From the NCBI RefSeq assembly GCF_964656455.1, contig NC_135712.1, positions 96,882,294 to 96,946,293 on the forward strand: a stretch of 64,000 nucleotides of DNA, written 5' to 3'. The notes beneath the pieces are model-generated. The model was not told the DNA's origin and did no database searches. It worked only from the letters and a program-made list of their open reading frames with translations. Position 1 is the first letter of the stretch. Every line of letters starts with the position of its first letter. Positions 36,636 through 47,490 of this stretch are shown piece by piece. The DNA comes from Halichoerus grypus (Eukaryota; Chordata; Mammalia; Carnivora; Phocidae). The translations under genes and the position numbers were made by a program.

Positions 36636-37735
36636 ATGACCAATGAATTCTGATTGGTGAAAGAGCAAGGTGATTAAAGAATATTTACAAGCTTTGATGG
36701 ATAATATTCTATTTTTATTGGTTTCTTTTTCTTCAATATACATTCTTTCTGTTAACACAGTGTTATAGTAAATCCTGTTGACTACAAATGCCTTGTAAGT
36801 TCCCCCACTACTATGATCACCCAATGGTGATCAAAAAAAAGAGAATATCTGAGTTGGTGCAGAGTAATGAGAAAATAGTAGGGTGAGATAATCTCCATGT
36901 CATAATTATATTCCACTGGGGCCAAGGATTGAAATTTTGGATGGTCAAGTAAAAATAATCATGAGTTTTCTTGAAAATTCCAGAAATTGTGGAGTGACTT
37001 TGAACTTCCTATAGGTCATTGGATGAAAGACTTAAATTAAATTTAGCTAAATCTCAGAGTATCAAGCCAATATTTGGCTCACAGTATTTAGTTTATGTTG
37101 ATATCTCCTTGTGGTTGAATTTTATAATATAAACTATTACAGTAACTTATCTACTTACAGTAACCTACTTTTAAAAATCATTCTTAATACTTTTAAGATA
37201 TAAAAAAGTTATTACTCATTGTGGACAACAGTATGCTTTGGGTATGTTTTTGCTATTTTTTTTAACAATTGGTCCAACATATTAAAGGGCTTTTAGTCTT
37301 TAACATAAATTCTTATTTGCTTAAATCTATTTAGGAACATTCTAGATGGGAGATTTGAGGCAAGCTATAATGTGGTAGCTTATAGAGAAATATTTGTGGT
37401 AGAAATGAGAAATATTTGTGAGAATTTGGGTGCAAAAGACTAATTAAATTTTGCAGGCAGAGAGGAAGATGGTACTTCTACAAATTTGGAAAGCTATTCA
37501 GATATATCCTCAAAGAGTCATATTACCTCCTTGAATTCATTATAGTCTCAGTTTTGATCCCAGATTTATAGTTTCATAAATTCTTTCTTGTTAGAGTCTC
37601 AGACAGTCTTGGAGAATGTAGATTCATATTAGCAAAGCCATAAGAGACTGACAGATATATACCATATAGTATACTGCATATTTTTAAGCTAAATTATAAT
37701 TATAGGACCTAAGAAATTAGCTCTTTGACTATGCT
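36636..37735. other. Unassigned AT-rich stretch
   Basis: An 87-codon minus-strand frame (36561-36824) partly overlaps the LTR and has no recognisable domain. Nothing else seen. Confidence 0.4.
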
Positions 37736-37745
37736 TGAGTAGAAT

Positions 37746-37944
37746 TTTTTTTTTTTTTTTAAAGATTTTATTTATTTGACAGAGAGAGACACAGCGAGAG
37801 AGGGAACACAAGCAGGGGGAGTGGGAGAGGGAGAAGCAGGCTTCCCATGGAGCAGGGAGCCCGATGCAGGGCTCGATCCCAGGACCCTGGGATCATGACC
37901 TGAGCCGAAGGCAGATGCTTAACGACTGAGCCACCCAGGTGCCC
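37746..37944 (-). mobile_element. Can-SINE, minus strand
   Basis: Long poly-T, AAAGATTTTATTTATTTGAC, standard body, GCCACCCAGGTGCCC. TGAGTAGAAT flanks it at 37736-37745 and 37945-37954. Confidence 0.94.
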
Positions 37945-37954
37945 TGAGTAGAAT

Positions 37955-40075
37955 GTTTTTTGAAGAGATTACTTTATGGGAAAGGAAATTATCCAAAATT
38001 TTCTTAATGAGAAAAGACTTAGAAAAAAATATTAATTACCTGGTTTAATTTTATATGATAGTAAGATGTATCCATCTGTAAAATAGAGGTAAAAGTCATC
38101 TTCAGATATCCCTGATAGATTCTCTATTCCCCAGAAATGATTAGAAAATATTTTTTCACTAAGACTCCTTTTGCTGCTTTGTTTCTTGGAACCAGAATAG
38201 TATATTCAAATATATTGATGGGAGAAGTAAAAAAAAAAAAAAAGCCAGGGACAGGGTTTTGTACTAGCTCTCAATGTGTGTGGCTGTCTCCTCTCAGGGT
38301 TACAGGGTGGACCCATATCAATGTGGTATAGATGAAACAAAGAACTATACTGTCAATACCTATTAGATCAGCTGTGAAAAGACGTGAATTAGGCCTCCTA
38401 GATCTGCCTTAATTCTCACTGTAGCATGGAAGTAATGCATATGTTTTCCCAGGCTCCACAAAATGAAAGATAATGAAGCTGAGATCCAGCACCATGCGGG
38501 AGAGTCTCTATGGCAAGGGAAAGGAAACAGACTGCAGAGGCTTTGTGGGGGATGAGCTACCCCATAGATGGCATAGAGAATATGGCTGAAAGACAACATG
38601 TCTGCAGTACTGAGGCAAGACCAAAGGAGCACGGACAGACACATTATGGAAGGACAGACAGTGAGCCCTCAATAACCCAAATAAACAAAATGTGGGTTCA
38701 ACGCTTGAGATTTCAGTAGCAGATACGAACAAACTATATAGGAACCTGAGAAGAGCACTAATGTGGACGCCAAAGGGCAAAGAAGAAAGCGATTGATTCT
38801 TTGTGTGTGGGTTCCAGGTATCCCCACTCCTTCTACTGTAGTTTCATGCATGCCCTGAGTCAGCCAAGTGTCCTTTTAGGGATGAGAGAAGATTCCAGAA
38901 GAATGGATTTTTATCTGAGTACCTAAAATTTAAATTAGAAAAGATTGTCACACTATGGTATTTTACCTAATATAAGAAACCATAATTTGTAAGATGCAAT
39001 CTAATTTTAGAGATATTAATTTGTAAAAAAAAAAAAAGATTTTAAGATTGAAGAAAAAGAAAAAGACTATTAATAAATATGCTTAAAATTATCTGCCACC
39101 CTCTACCCTATCCTACAGGCTCTCTTGGCTCTCCTGCCTGGAATAAATCAAATTTAAATGGGACCTGTCAACACTTAGAATAATGATCCATAAGCATAAT
39201 TGTCTATTCAACCAGGAATTATTTCAGCAGTCTAAACAATTAACCTGAATTAAGTATTTTCATAGTTTTCTTCCTCTTCCATTTTTATTTTCTGAAATGG
39301 CCTACTTTCCCTGCCTCGTATGTATCTGAAGTCACAGACTACAGTAAAATTCTATTATCCAATTTGTTCTAACTGCATGGAAAAGTGGCTCTGTCAACAC
39401 TACTGAGGGTTGGGATATATCCATTAAGTGTACTTTAATTAACACCAGAGCATTTGCTAAGATAGTTATTTGGATTTATGATATAATTATCAATATGAAT
39501 CTAGAATTGAAATGTGTGTCAGGGAACACTTAGTAGCTTCTTTATGAAGCTTCCCCTTTGAGATATGTATTAAGGTAATAGGAAAGTTTTCTGGGTTTAT
39601 GTAGTTGGACTGCTAACTCAGATCATTTCCAATTAATTCCTGTTTTCCATAGCCATCTTTCTGTTATTTAAGTTTTAAATTCATTGAGGCATTCTCTTTT
39701 ATATTTGCAATATCTAGGACTATACTTAATGCTCAGAGGACATTCTATGTTGTTTGCTTATTATGGGGACACTTTGTACTCTATATTGCAAATATTTTGA
39801 AATTTGAGTTTCCCCCTTTATTATATCATGGAAATACTCCTTTATATACAATTATAAATATTTCTTGATGTACATATACTCAGATGCACTTCAAGTTACT
39901 GAGTTCTTAGATTTACTATACATTTAAATCTGTGATTTTCATGTGTGGTTTGTATTGTCCACTAGGAAGACACTTTAAAAATTTGTAGAAGTGTTTTTGT
40001 TTATCAGAATGGTTTTGAGCTCTTTTTATATTCAAGAACTGGAGAACAAGGATGCTAAAAGTCTTGGTATGTATT
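37955..40075. other. Unassigned stretch
   Basis: About 38360-38860 is less AT-rich, with overlapping frames of 60-93 codons on both strands and no recognisable domain. The rest is AT-rich, with poly-A runs at 38229-38243 and 39026-39038. Confidence 0.4.
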
Positions 40076-40086
40076 AAGACTGCTTA

Positions 40087-40339
40087 CAGGGACACCTGGG
40101 TGGCTCAGTCGGTTAAGCATCTGCCTTAGGCTCAGGTCCTGATCCCAAGCCCCTGGGATCGAGTCCCGTGTTAGGCTCCTTGTTCAGCAGTGAGCCTGCT
40201 TCTCCCTCTGCCTGCCACTCCCCCTGCTTGTGTGTGCGTGCTTTCTCTCTCACTGTCTCTTTCTCTCTGACAAATAAATAAACAAACAAACAAATAAATA
40301 AATAAATAAATAAAATCTTCAAAAAAAAAAAAAAAGAAA
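40087..40339 (+). mobile_element. Can-SINE with an expanded AAAT/AAAC tail
   Basis: GGGACACCTGGGTGGCTCAG head; the tail includes CAAATAAATAAACAAACAAA and AATAAATAAATAAAATCTTC plus poly-A. AAGACTGCTTA is duplicated at 40076-40086 and 40340-40350. Confidence 0.94.
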
Positions 40340-40379
40340 AAGACTGCTTAGAAAGATAAGCAGTATGCCACAGGACTTT

Positions 40380-40724
40380 GAAATGACCTATAAAACATTT
40401 TTCCAAGACGAACCATGAGAGACTATGGACTCTGAGAAACAAACTGAGGGTTCTAGAAGGGAGGAGGGTGGGGGGATGGGTTAGCCTGGTGATGGGTATT
40501 AAAGAGGGCACATACTGAATAGAGCACTGGGTGTTATACACAAACAATGAATCATGGAACACTACATCAAAAACTAACGATGTAATGTATGGTGATTAAC
40601 ATAACATATAAAATAAAATAAAATAAAAAAGAAATAGAGTGAAGTGAAAAAACTTACATTGTGTCTTATTTTCACAATAAAATTCCACATGTATTAAAAA
40701 AAAAGAAATGACCTATAAAACATT
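40380..40724 (+). mobile_element. Truncated L1 with 3' transduction and perfect 20-bp TSD
   Basis: GAAATGACCTATAAAACATT flanks the insertion at 40380-40399 and 40705-40724. The insert holds about 230 bp of carnivore L1 3' end (GAACCATGAGAGACTATGG through GTATGGTGATTAACATAAC) with an AAAT-rich tail to about 40630. Then come 65 bp of non-L1 sequence (40631-40695) with AATAAA at 40676-40681 and a second A-tail at 40696-40704. This is the standard signature of an L1 transcript that read through its own poly-A site. Confidence 0.9.
40631..40695 (+). other. Transduced sequence from the source L1 locus
   Basis: It starts after the L1 A-rich tail (GAAATAGAGTGAAGTG), contains CACAATAAAATTCCACATG and is followed by nine A residues and the TSD. 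It resembles no L1 or SINE body. Confidence 0.75.
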
Positions 40725-40779
40725 GTATGAGTGATAAACCTGTTTACATTTTATCCTAATATAGGAACCTAAAATATAT

Positions 40780-40990
40780 AGCCCAAATGAATGAGCACAG
40801 TTCAAATCTATGTTCATATGGCATCTGTTAACATCAGTTGGCCAAAGCAAGACACATGGCCAAACCACAGAATCAAAAAGTGGGGAAATACACCCACTCT
40901 TCATGAGTCAAAGCAAGGCATGTAACCAAGTCCAGCATTAATGAGGTGGGGAACTACATGTCTCCCATGGTGCTGTGGTGGGGGGACAGA
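40780..40990. repeat. Probable old interspersed repeat, class not assigned
   Basis: CAGTTGGCCAAAGCAAGACA and ACATGGCCAAACCACAGAAT are motifs seen in a common decayed mammalian repeat. The 12590-12940 region appears related. Confidence 0.4.
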
Positions 40991-41060
40991 GTAAAAGTTT
41001 CCTGGAAAATAATCTAAAACAATAGGCATTATACTGATTTTCTGAATTCAAGTATAATAC

Positions 41061-41144
41061 ATAATAATATATATAGCATATTAATATAGACTATATAACA
41101 TATTAATGTATAACATATGTAATAATATATAAAGTCCATATAAT
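41061..41144 (+). repeat. AT-rich simple-sequence patch
   Basis: ATAATATATATAGCATATTA and related AT text lie next to an old L1 tail. Confidence 0.65.
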
Positions 41145-41280
41145 AACATACAGTGTTATATTAGTTTCAGGTGTACAATATAATGATTCAATAATTCTGT
41201 ACATTAGTTAGTGCTCATCACAATAAGTGTACTATTAGTCCCCTGCACATATTTCATCTATTTATTTTCTTAAAAAATTA
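41145..41280 (-). mobile_element. Old L1 3' end, minus strand
   Basis: TTAGTTTCAGGTGTACAATA, ATGATTCAATAATTCTGTAC and GTGCTCATCACAATAAGTG are the reverse complement of an L1 3' UTR. Confidence 0.7.
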
Positions 41281-41469
41281 GATAGAGAATCAGATCATGG
41301 ACCCTCTTTTAAGACCGTAGGGTGTTTTAAAAAATAATTCTCATATCAAGAATGCATACAATATTCAAGGTAGAATATTCATATTCAATGTGATCCATAT
41401 CGTGGCTTATGAAATAAACCTTAAAAATTTGAAAAAATTGAAATCATATAAACTAGGTTCTCTGTCCAT

Positions 41470-41936
41470 GTAGTATGCAGAGAAAATGGCCCTCTAATAT
41501 ATTCATATTCTGATCCCCTAAAATTGTTAATATTTTATCTTACATATCAAAAGAGACTTTGCTGATGTGACTGAGTTAAGGACTTTGAGACGGGAAGATT
41601 ATTTCAGATAACTTGAAGAGGTCCAAGGATCATTATAAGAAAGGAGAGTCAGAGTCAGAGAAGGATGTGTCTACAGAAGTAGATGTCAGTATGGCACCAT
41701 TGCTGCAGGAGGCCACAAGCTGTGGAATGTGGACAGCCTCTAGAAGCTGGAAAAGCAAGGAAACAGAATCCCAGGAACCTCCAGAAGGAGCATAGTCTTA
41801 CCAAAACCTTGATTTCAACTCAGTAAAAAATGACTTCAGACTTCTGAATTCCAGAACTATAAGATAATAACTTCATATTGTTTTAAGCCACTAAATTTGT
41901 GGTAATTTATCACAGCAGCAAAGGAAACTAATACAC
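41470..41936 (+). mobile_element. LTR-type remnant (MLT1/MaLR-like)
   Basis: GACTTTGCTGATGTGACTGA, GTCAGAGTCAGAGAAGGATG, TCTAGAAGCTGGAAAAGCAA, TTTTAAGCCACTAAATTTG and AAGGAAACTAATACAC follow a common mammalian MaLR-like LTR in order. A 60-codon frame within it is incidental. Confidence 0.6.
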
Positions 41937-42085
41937 ACATTCCTGATTTTAAGACTTACTTTAAAGCTAACAAACTAAACAAGTATTTGCAAAAGGAAAG
42001 ACAAATGGATCAGTGGAACAGAATAGAGGGTCCAGAAATAGACCCAGACAAATAAGGCCATTGAATTTTAAGAGAGGTGCAAAAT

Positions 42086-42296
42086 TGGGGCCCCTGGTTG
42101 GCTCAGTTGGTTGAGTGTCCAACTCTTGGTTTTGGCTCAGGTCATGATTTTGGCGTGAGGGGGGGATGGGGAACGTGGGGGGTTATGGGATCCAGCCACA
42201 TGGAGTCTGTTTGAGCTTCTCTCCCTCTCCCTCTGCCCCTCCCCACCGCTCACACACTCTCTCTCTAAAAATAAACAAATAAAATCTTTTAAAAAA
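42086..42296 (+). mobile_element. Can-SINE in L1
   Basis: GGGGCCCCTGGTTGGCTCAG head with a variant GGTTTTGGCTCAGGTCATG and a G-rich patch; tail ATAAACAAATAAAATCTTTT. The TSD is AGAGGTGCAAAAT at 42073-42085 and AGAAGTGCAAAAT at 42297-42309. Confidence 0.92.
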
Positions 42297-42734
42297 AGAA
42301 GTGCAAAATAAATTTGAGAAAGAATAATCTTTTGAACAAGTGGTGTAGGAATAATTTGTTATTATAATATACAAAAAATTAAGAAAGAAAAAAGAATCTT
42401 GACCTGTGATATCTCATACATACAAAATTAACTGAAAATGCATCATAAAATAAAATAAAATGCATCGTGATATAATTGTAAAAGAAAACAAAAACATTTA
42501 TAAAACTTTTAGAAGATAATGTAGGAGGAAATCTTTATGACATGGATTAGGCAAAGGGTATACATGACACCTAAAGCACAATGCATAAATAAAAATGTAT
42601 AAATGAAACTTTATCAAAGTTAAAAATTTTTGCTATATGAAATATAATGTTAAGAAAACAAAAAAACAGGCTGTAGACTGAGGGAAAATATTTGCAAGTC
42701 ACATCTTAAAAAGGACTTATATCAACAATATATA

Positions 42735-42967
42735 GGGGTGCCTGGGTGGCTCACATGGTAAAGTGTCTGCCTTCAGCTCGGGTCATGATCTCTGGGTCCT
42801 GGGATTGAGCCCCATATCGGGCTCCCAGCTCAGCAGGGAGTCTGCTCCTCCCTCTCCCTCTGTCTCTTCCCCTGCTCATGCTCTCTCTCTGTGTCTCTCC
42901 CTGCTCGTGTTCTCTCTTTCTCTCTGAATAAATAAAATCTTTAAAACAAAACAAAACAAAACAAAAA
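42735..42967 (+). mobile_element. Can-SINE in L1
   Basis: GGGGTGCCTGGGTGGCTCAC head, an extended CT-rich segment, then AATAAATAAAATCTTTAAAA and repeated ACAAA. AACAATATATA flanks it at 42724-42734 and 42968-42978. Confidence 0.93.
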
Positions 42968-43655
42968 AACAATATATAAAGAACTCCCAAAATGCAGCAT
43001 TAAGAAAATAGGCAACCCAATTAAAAATGGGCAAAAAACTAAAAATACACTTAACCAAAGAGAAAGATACCAAATGAGTTCACAAAAGTGTGTTTAGGAT
43101 CATTAGCCATTTGAAAAAATGCAAATGAAAACCACAGTGAGATACCACTATACATATATTAGAATGGCTAAATTCAAACAAACAAACAAAACCCAAAACA
43201 CAACAATAACAAAATTATATTACAAGTGCTGGTGAAGATGTAGAACAATTGAAACTCATATACATTGATGGTAAGAATGCAAAAGGGTATAGCCATGCTA
43301 GAAAATAATTTGACATGATTTATAAAGTTAATCACACACTTAGCATTTGACATACAATCCTACTCCTGAGTATTTACCCAGGAGAAATGAGAATTTATAT
43401 TTACATAAAACCTTTACACAAATGTTCATTTCTGTGCATAATACCAAAAACTGGAAACTATCCAAATGCCTTTCAGTGGATGAGTGGATTAATAAATGGT
43501 GGCACATCCATGCAATGGAATACTACCAAGAAAATAAAAGTAACAAACTATACAACCGATACCTTGGATGGATTTCAAAGACATTATGTGAATGAAAGAA
43601 GCTGGTCTCAGAAAGTTATGTACTATTTGATTCCATACCTGTTTTGACATTTTTA

Positions 43656-43857
43656 AAAAAGATTTTATTTATTTATTTGAGAAAGAGGAAGTGAGTGAGA
43701 GAGAGAGAGAAGGAGCAGGGGGAGGGGCAAAGGAAGGGGGCAAATCACACTCCCCACTGAGCAGGAAGCCCAACACAGGGCTTCATCCCAGGACTCCAGG
43801 ATCATGACCTGAGCTGAAGGCAGATGCTTAACTGACTAAGCCACCCAGGTGCCCCCA
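43656..43857 (-). mobile_element. Can-SINE in L1, minus strand, perfect 16-bp TSD
   Basis: AAAAGATTTTATTTATTTAT through GATCATGACCTGAGC to GCCACCCAGGTGCCCC. TGTTTTGACATTTTTA is duplicated at 43640-43655 and 43858-43873. Confidence 0.95.
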
Positions 43858-44059
43858 TGTTTTGACATTTTTAAAAGACAAAACTCCAGTGATGGACAAC
43901 AGATTAGTAGTTACCAGGGGTTAAGTATGGTGATGGCTCTGACTAAAGGGGAATATGAGGGAATTTGGGGTGGGGGGAAATGATGGAACTCTTCTGTATC
44001 ATTTGTCATGGTGGTTACACAAATCTATATATGTGTTAAATTTCATAAGACTTGTGGCA

Positions 44060-44425
44060 AGCAATCTCTAAGATGGCCCTCAATGATCTCAGCTTCAAGG
44101 TATTCACACCCTGTGTAATCACCTTTCCTTGAATGGAGACTGGCCTAGCAAATTGCTTCTAACCAATAGAATATAGCAAAGGTGTGGGATGTCACTTGCA
44201 TGATTAAGTAATATAAGATTAAGACTTTGTATCGATATCAAGCTCTTTCCCTTGCTGACATTTGAAGCAAGTTAACATACTGGCAAGGCCAGGTAATAAT
44301 AAATGAGGTTAGTCTCTAGGCAATAGCCACATAGGCACTGAGGCCCTCAGTGCAATAGACCTGCAGGGACTGAGATTCTGCCCACCCATGTGAGCTTAAA
44401 AATGGATCCTTCCCCAATTGAGTCT
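44060..44425 (+). repeat. Old LTR-like repeat, family not assigned
   Basis: CTAAGATGGCCCTCAATGAT, TTGCTTCTAACCAATAGAAT, GAGGCCCTCAGTGCAATAG and TGTGAGCTTAAAAATGGATC follow a common mammalian LTR-type consensus. Its downstream half is not here; the fragment at 53820-54015 resembles the missing 3' part of the same family. Confidence 0.5.
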
Positions 44426-44466
44426 CTCTCTCTATATATATATGTGTGTGTATACACATATATATG

Positions 44467-44502
<36 letters not shown>
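44412..44502 (+). repeat. Composite (TC)(TA)(TG)(CA) microsatellite
   Basis: TCTCTCTCTC, then TATATATATA, TGTGTGTGTATACACATATA and about 16 CA units (44471-44501). Alternating purine-pyrimidine through most of its length. Confidence 0.9.
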
Positions 44503-44504
<2 letters not shown>

Positions 44505-44509
44505 TGTAA

Positions 44510-47490
44510 CAGTTTTTGATTTAGTCTATTTTGTCCATTAGTAAAACCTTGTAACTATCTCTTGGTTACAGTTTGCATGGAACATCTTTTATTCATTCTT
44601 TCACTTTCAACCTATTTGTGTCTGATCTAAACTGAGTCTCTTGTGGAAAGCATATAGTTATCTCTTGTTTTTTTAATCCATTCTGAAAATCTTTGCCTTT
44701 CCTTTGGAGTGTTTAAATCACTTACATTTAAAGTAATTACTGATGAGAAAGAGCTTATGCCTGCCATTTTGCTATTTATTTCTGTATGCCTTATATGCTT
44801 ATATCCCTCATTCCCTCCATTACTGTCTTCTTCTCTGTTTACTTGATTTTTATAGTGAATCATTTTGATTCCCATCTCATTTCCTTCTGTCTATGTTCTT
44901 TAGGTGTTTTCTTTATCATTACCATGCAGATTACAGTTACATACTAAATTTATAACCATCTAATTTGGTTTACACAAACTTAATTATAATCACATAAAAA
45001 CTCTATTCCTCTACAGCTTACATCTTCATCTTATTGTCAAAAAAATACATCTTTTTTATATTTTATACCCAAATAGCATAGACTTTTAATTATATTTTAT
45101 GTATTTGCTTTTTAAATCATGTAGGATATAAAATTCAGTTATAAGCAAAAATTATAACAGTACTGGTTTTTACATTTGACCATGTATTTACAATTACCAA
45201 AGATCTTTATTTCTTCATATAGCAGTTACTGTCTAGTGTTCTTTCATTTCAACTAGAAGGATTCCTTTCAGAATTCTTGTCTGGTGGTACTAAACTACTT
45301 CAGCTTCTGTTTATCTGGGAATGTCAATAATTTCTCCCTAATTTATAAAGGATGGTTTTGCCAGATTTAAAGTTGTTGGTTTACCTTTATATTACTTCAG
45401 TACTTTAAATATGTCACACCACAGCCATTTGCCCTCCATGGTTTCTGATGAAAAATTGGCTGTTAATTTTATTGTACATTATGAGTTGCTTCTCTCCTGC
45501 TTCTTTCACTATCTTCTCTTTGTAATGTTTTTTGACACTTTGATTATAATTTGTCTAGGTAAAGGTGTCTTTGACTTTATCCTACTTGGAGTTCATTGAT
45601 TTGTAGATTTATGTCCTTCATCAAATGTGGGACATATTTCTTCAAATATTTTCCCTCTTTTTTGTTTTCCTTCTAGAGCTTTCATAATATATATATTGGT
45701 CTCCTTATTGGTGTCTCATGAGGGTCCCTTAGATTCTGTTTACTTTTCTTCATTCTTTTTTTCTTTCTTTCTGCTTCTCAGATTCAGAAAATTCAATTGT
45801 CCTATCTTCAAGTTTACTGATTCTTTCTTCTGCCTGCTCAAATCTGCTCTTGAACCCATCTACTGATTTTTTTTTCGTTTCAATTATTGTATTCTTCACC
45901 TCCAGATTTTCTCCTCAGTTCCTTTTTTTTTTTTTTAAAGATTTTATTTATTTATTTGACAGAGAGATAGAGAGAGAGAGAACAAGTAGGCAGAGAGGCA
46001 GGCAGAGGGAGAGGGAGAAGCAGGCTTCCCGCGGAGCAGGGAGCCCGATATGGGGCTCGATCCCAGGACCCTGGGATCATGACCTGAGCCGAAGGCAGCC
46101 GCTTAACTGACTGAGCCACCCAGGCACCCCTCTTCAGTTCCTTTTTACAGTTTCTATGCCTTTATTGACATTCTTATTTTTTTAGACATTATTTTCCTGA
46201 TTTTTTTTTTTTTAATCTTCTTGTCCTGGTTTGTCCTTAGTCCTTTGAATATAATTAAGATAGTTGTTTAAAGTTGCTGTTGTTGTTTTACCCCTAGTAG
46301 GTTTGATGTCTGGGCTTCTTCATAGATGATTTCTATCAATTTATTTTGTTCCTGTAAATGGGCCATACCCCTTTATTCTTTGTATGGCTTGTGATTTTTG
46401 TTGTTGTTGAAAACTGGGCATTTAAACATAATGTGATAACAGTGGATATCAAGTTCTCCCTTTCTCATGATTTAGCTTGTTTTGAATATTGGGAGATTAT
46501 GGTGGTCCATTTGTTTAGTGACTTTTCCAAACTGTTTTTTGCAAAGACAGTATTCTTTGTCATGTGAGGTCAGTGAAGCCTCAGTTTCTTAGTTCAGGTT
46601 TAGTTAGTACTTTCACAGGTGTGTCCTTCATAGGAAAGAGCTTGAAAGAAAAAAAACAAAACAAAACAAAACCAGCAACAAAAATATAAAAAGTAAAAAA
46701 AACTAAAAAAAAAAAAAAAAGAAACAAACAAAACTACCAATAAAGCAACAAAAACAAACTCATGTCTCAGTCTGTGCAGATTACTTTTATTCTGAGATAT
46801 TTCTTCACCACTTAGCCAGGTTTGCACTGAGCCTAAGGATAAACCCAAGGTAAAAGCTTATTTCTTCTCAGGTCTTTTCTGAGCATGCATATTGCCCTGG
46901 GCATGCATGTGGCTTTCTAAATTTCCCTATATGCCCAGGTGTTTTTGAATGTCCTAATTTCTCCAAGAATCTCCTCTTATTTTCTTCCCAAGTTTTATCT
47001 GATCTAGTGTATATCTTAATCCTAAACATTATGTAGGTTGGAAGTTTGCCTGCCAGCACTTTTTAAGCAATGTCTTTCACTTCTGGCTTGAGTTACAAGT
47101 TAGGCAAAACAAAGCTGAGCACCTTGCATTAGTGCTTTGGGTAGTTCTCAGACAAGTTAGTACAAACATATACAGTAATTTCTAAATAAGATCTGTTATC
47201 TTTCCTCCGATACCGGGGATCAGGTTTGGACACTGGGAACACAGTCTTTAGCCAATTCAAGGCTGCTGCCACACTGGGAGTGGGATGGGCCAAGTGCAAT
47301 TGGAAGTACCCACAGCTTTTCGACTGTTTTCAAATTGCTCTTTTCTTGATTCAGTGCTTGCTTGGTTGCTGTAAATCTCTGTCTTCCAGAATTCTCGCAA
47401 AGTTGGTTCTGTCAGTTTCTACCTTTTAAAAAAAATATTTTTTTGTGGGAGATGAGAGTTTTGAGCTGCCTACTCTATCATTCTTCTGAT
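44510..47490 (-). mobile_element. 5' half of an old L1, minus strand, with a SINE insertion
   Basis: Antisense L1 text runs in order. ATTTAAAGTAATTACTGATG comes first, then CCATGGTTTCTGATGAAAAA, CTGATTCTTTCTTCTGCCTG (around 45815), and GTTGAAAACTGGGCATTTAA. A probable 5' UTR lies toward 47490 (AGCTGCCTACTCTATCATTC, near the usual L1 start). The SINE at 45928-46130 interrupts it. No frame is intact. Confidence 0.82.
45928..46130 (-). mobile_element. Can-SINE, minus strand, 16-bp TSD
   Basis: Poly-T, AAAGATTTTATTTATTTATT, body, GCCACCCAGGCACCCC. The TSD is TCCTCAGTTCCTTTTT at 45912-45927 and TCTTCAGTTCCTTTTT at 46131-46146. Confidence 0.95.

Larger units (their letters stand above)
41938..44055 (+). 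mobile_element. L1 ORF2 3' half, plus strand, carrying three SINE insertions
   Basis: Sense motifs include ATGGATCAGTGGAACAGAAT, GGGAAAATATTTGCAAGTCA, AATTAAAAATGGGCAAAA, GATACCACTATACATATATT and GGAATACTACCAAGAAAAT. Degraded overlapping frames at 43347-43647 read as the ORF2 C-terminus. SINEs at 42086-42296, 42735-42967 and 43656-43857 interrupt it, and ORF2 is not intact. Confidence 0.88.

Noticed and set aside
40113..40562. 149-codon minus-strand frame
   Set aside because: It is a read-through of the antisense L1 tail and the antisense SINE; the same peptide starts recur at every L1 3' end in the window.
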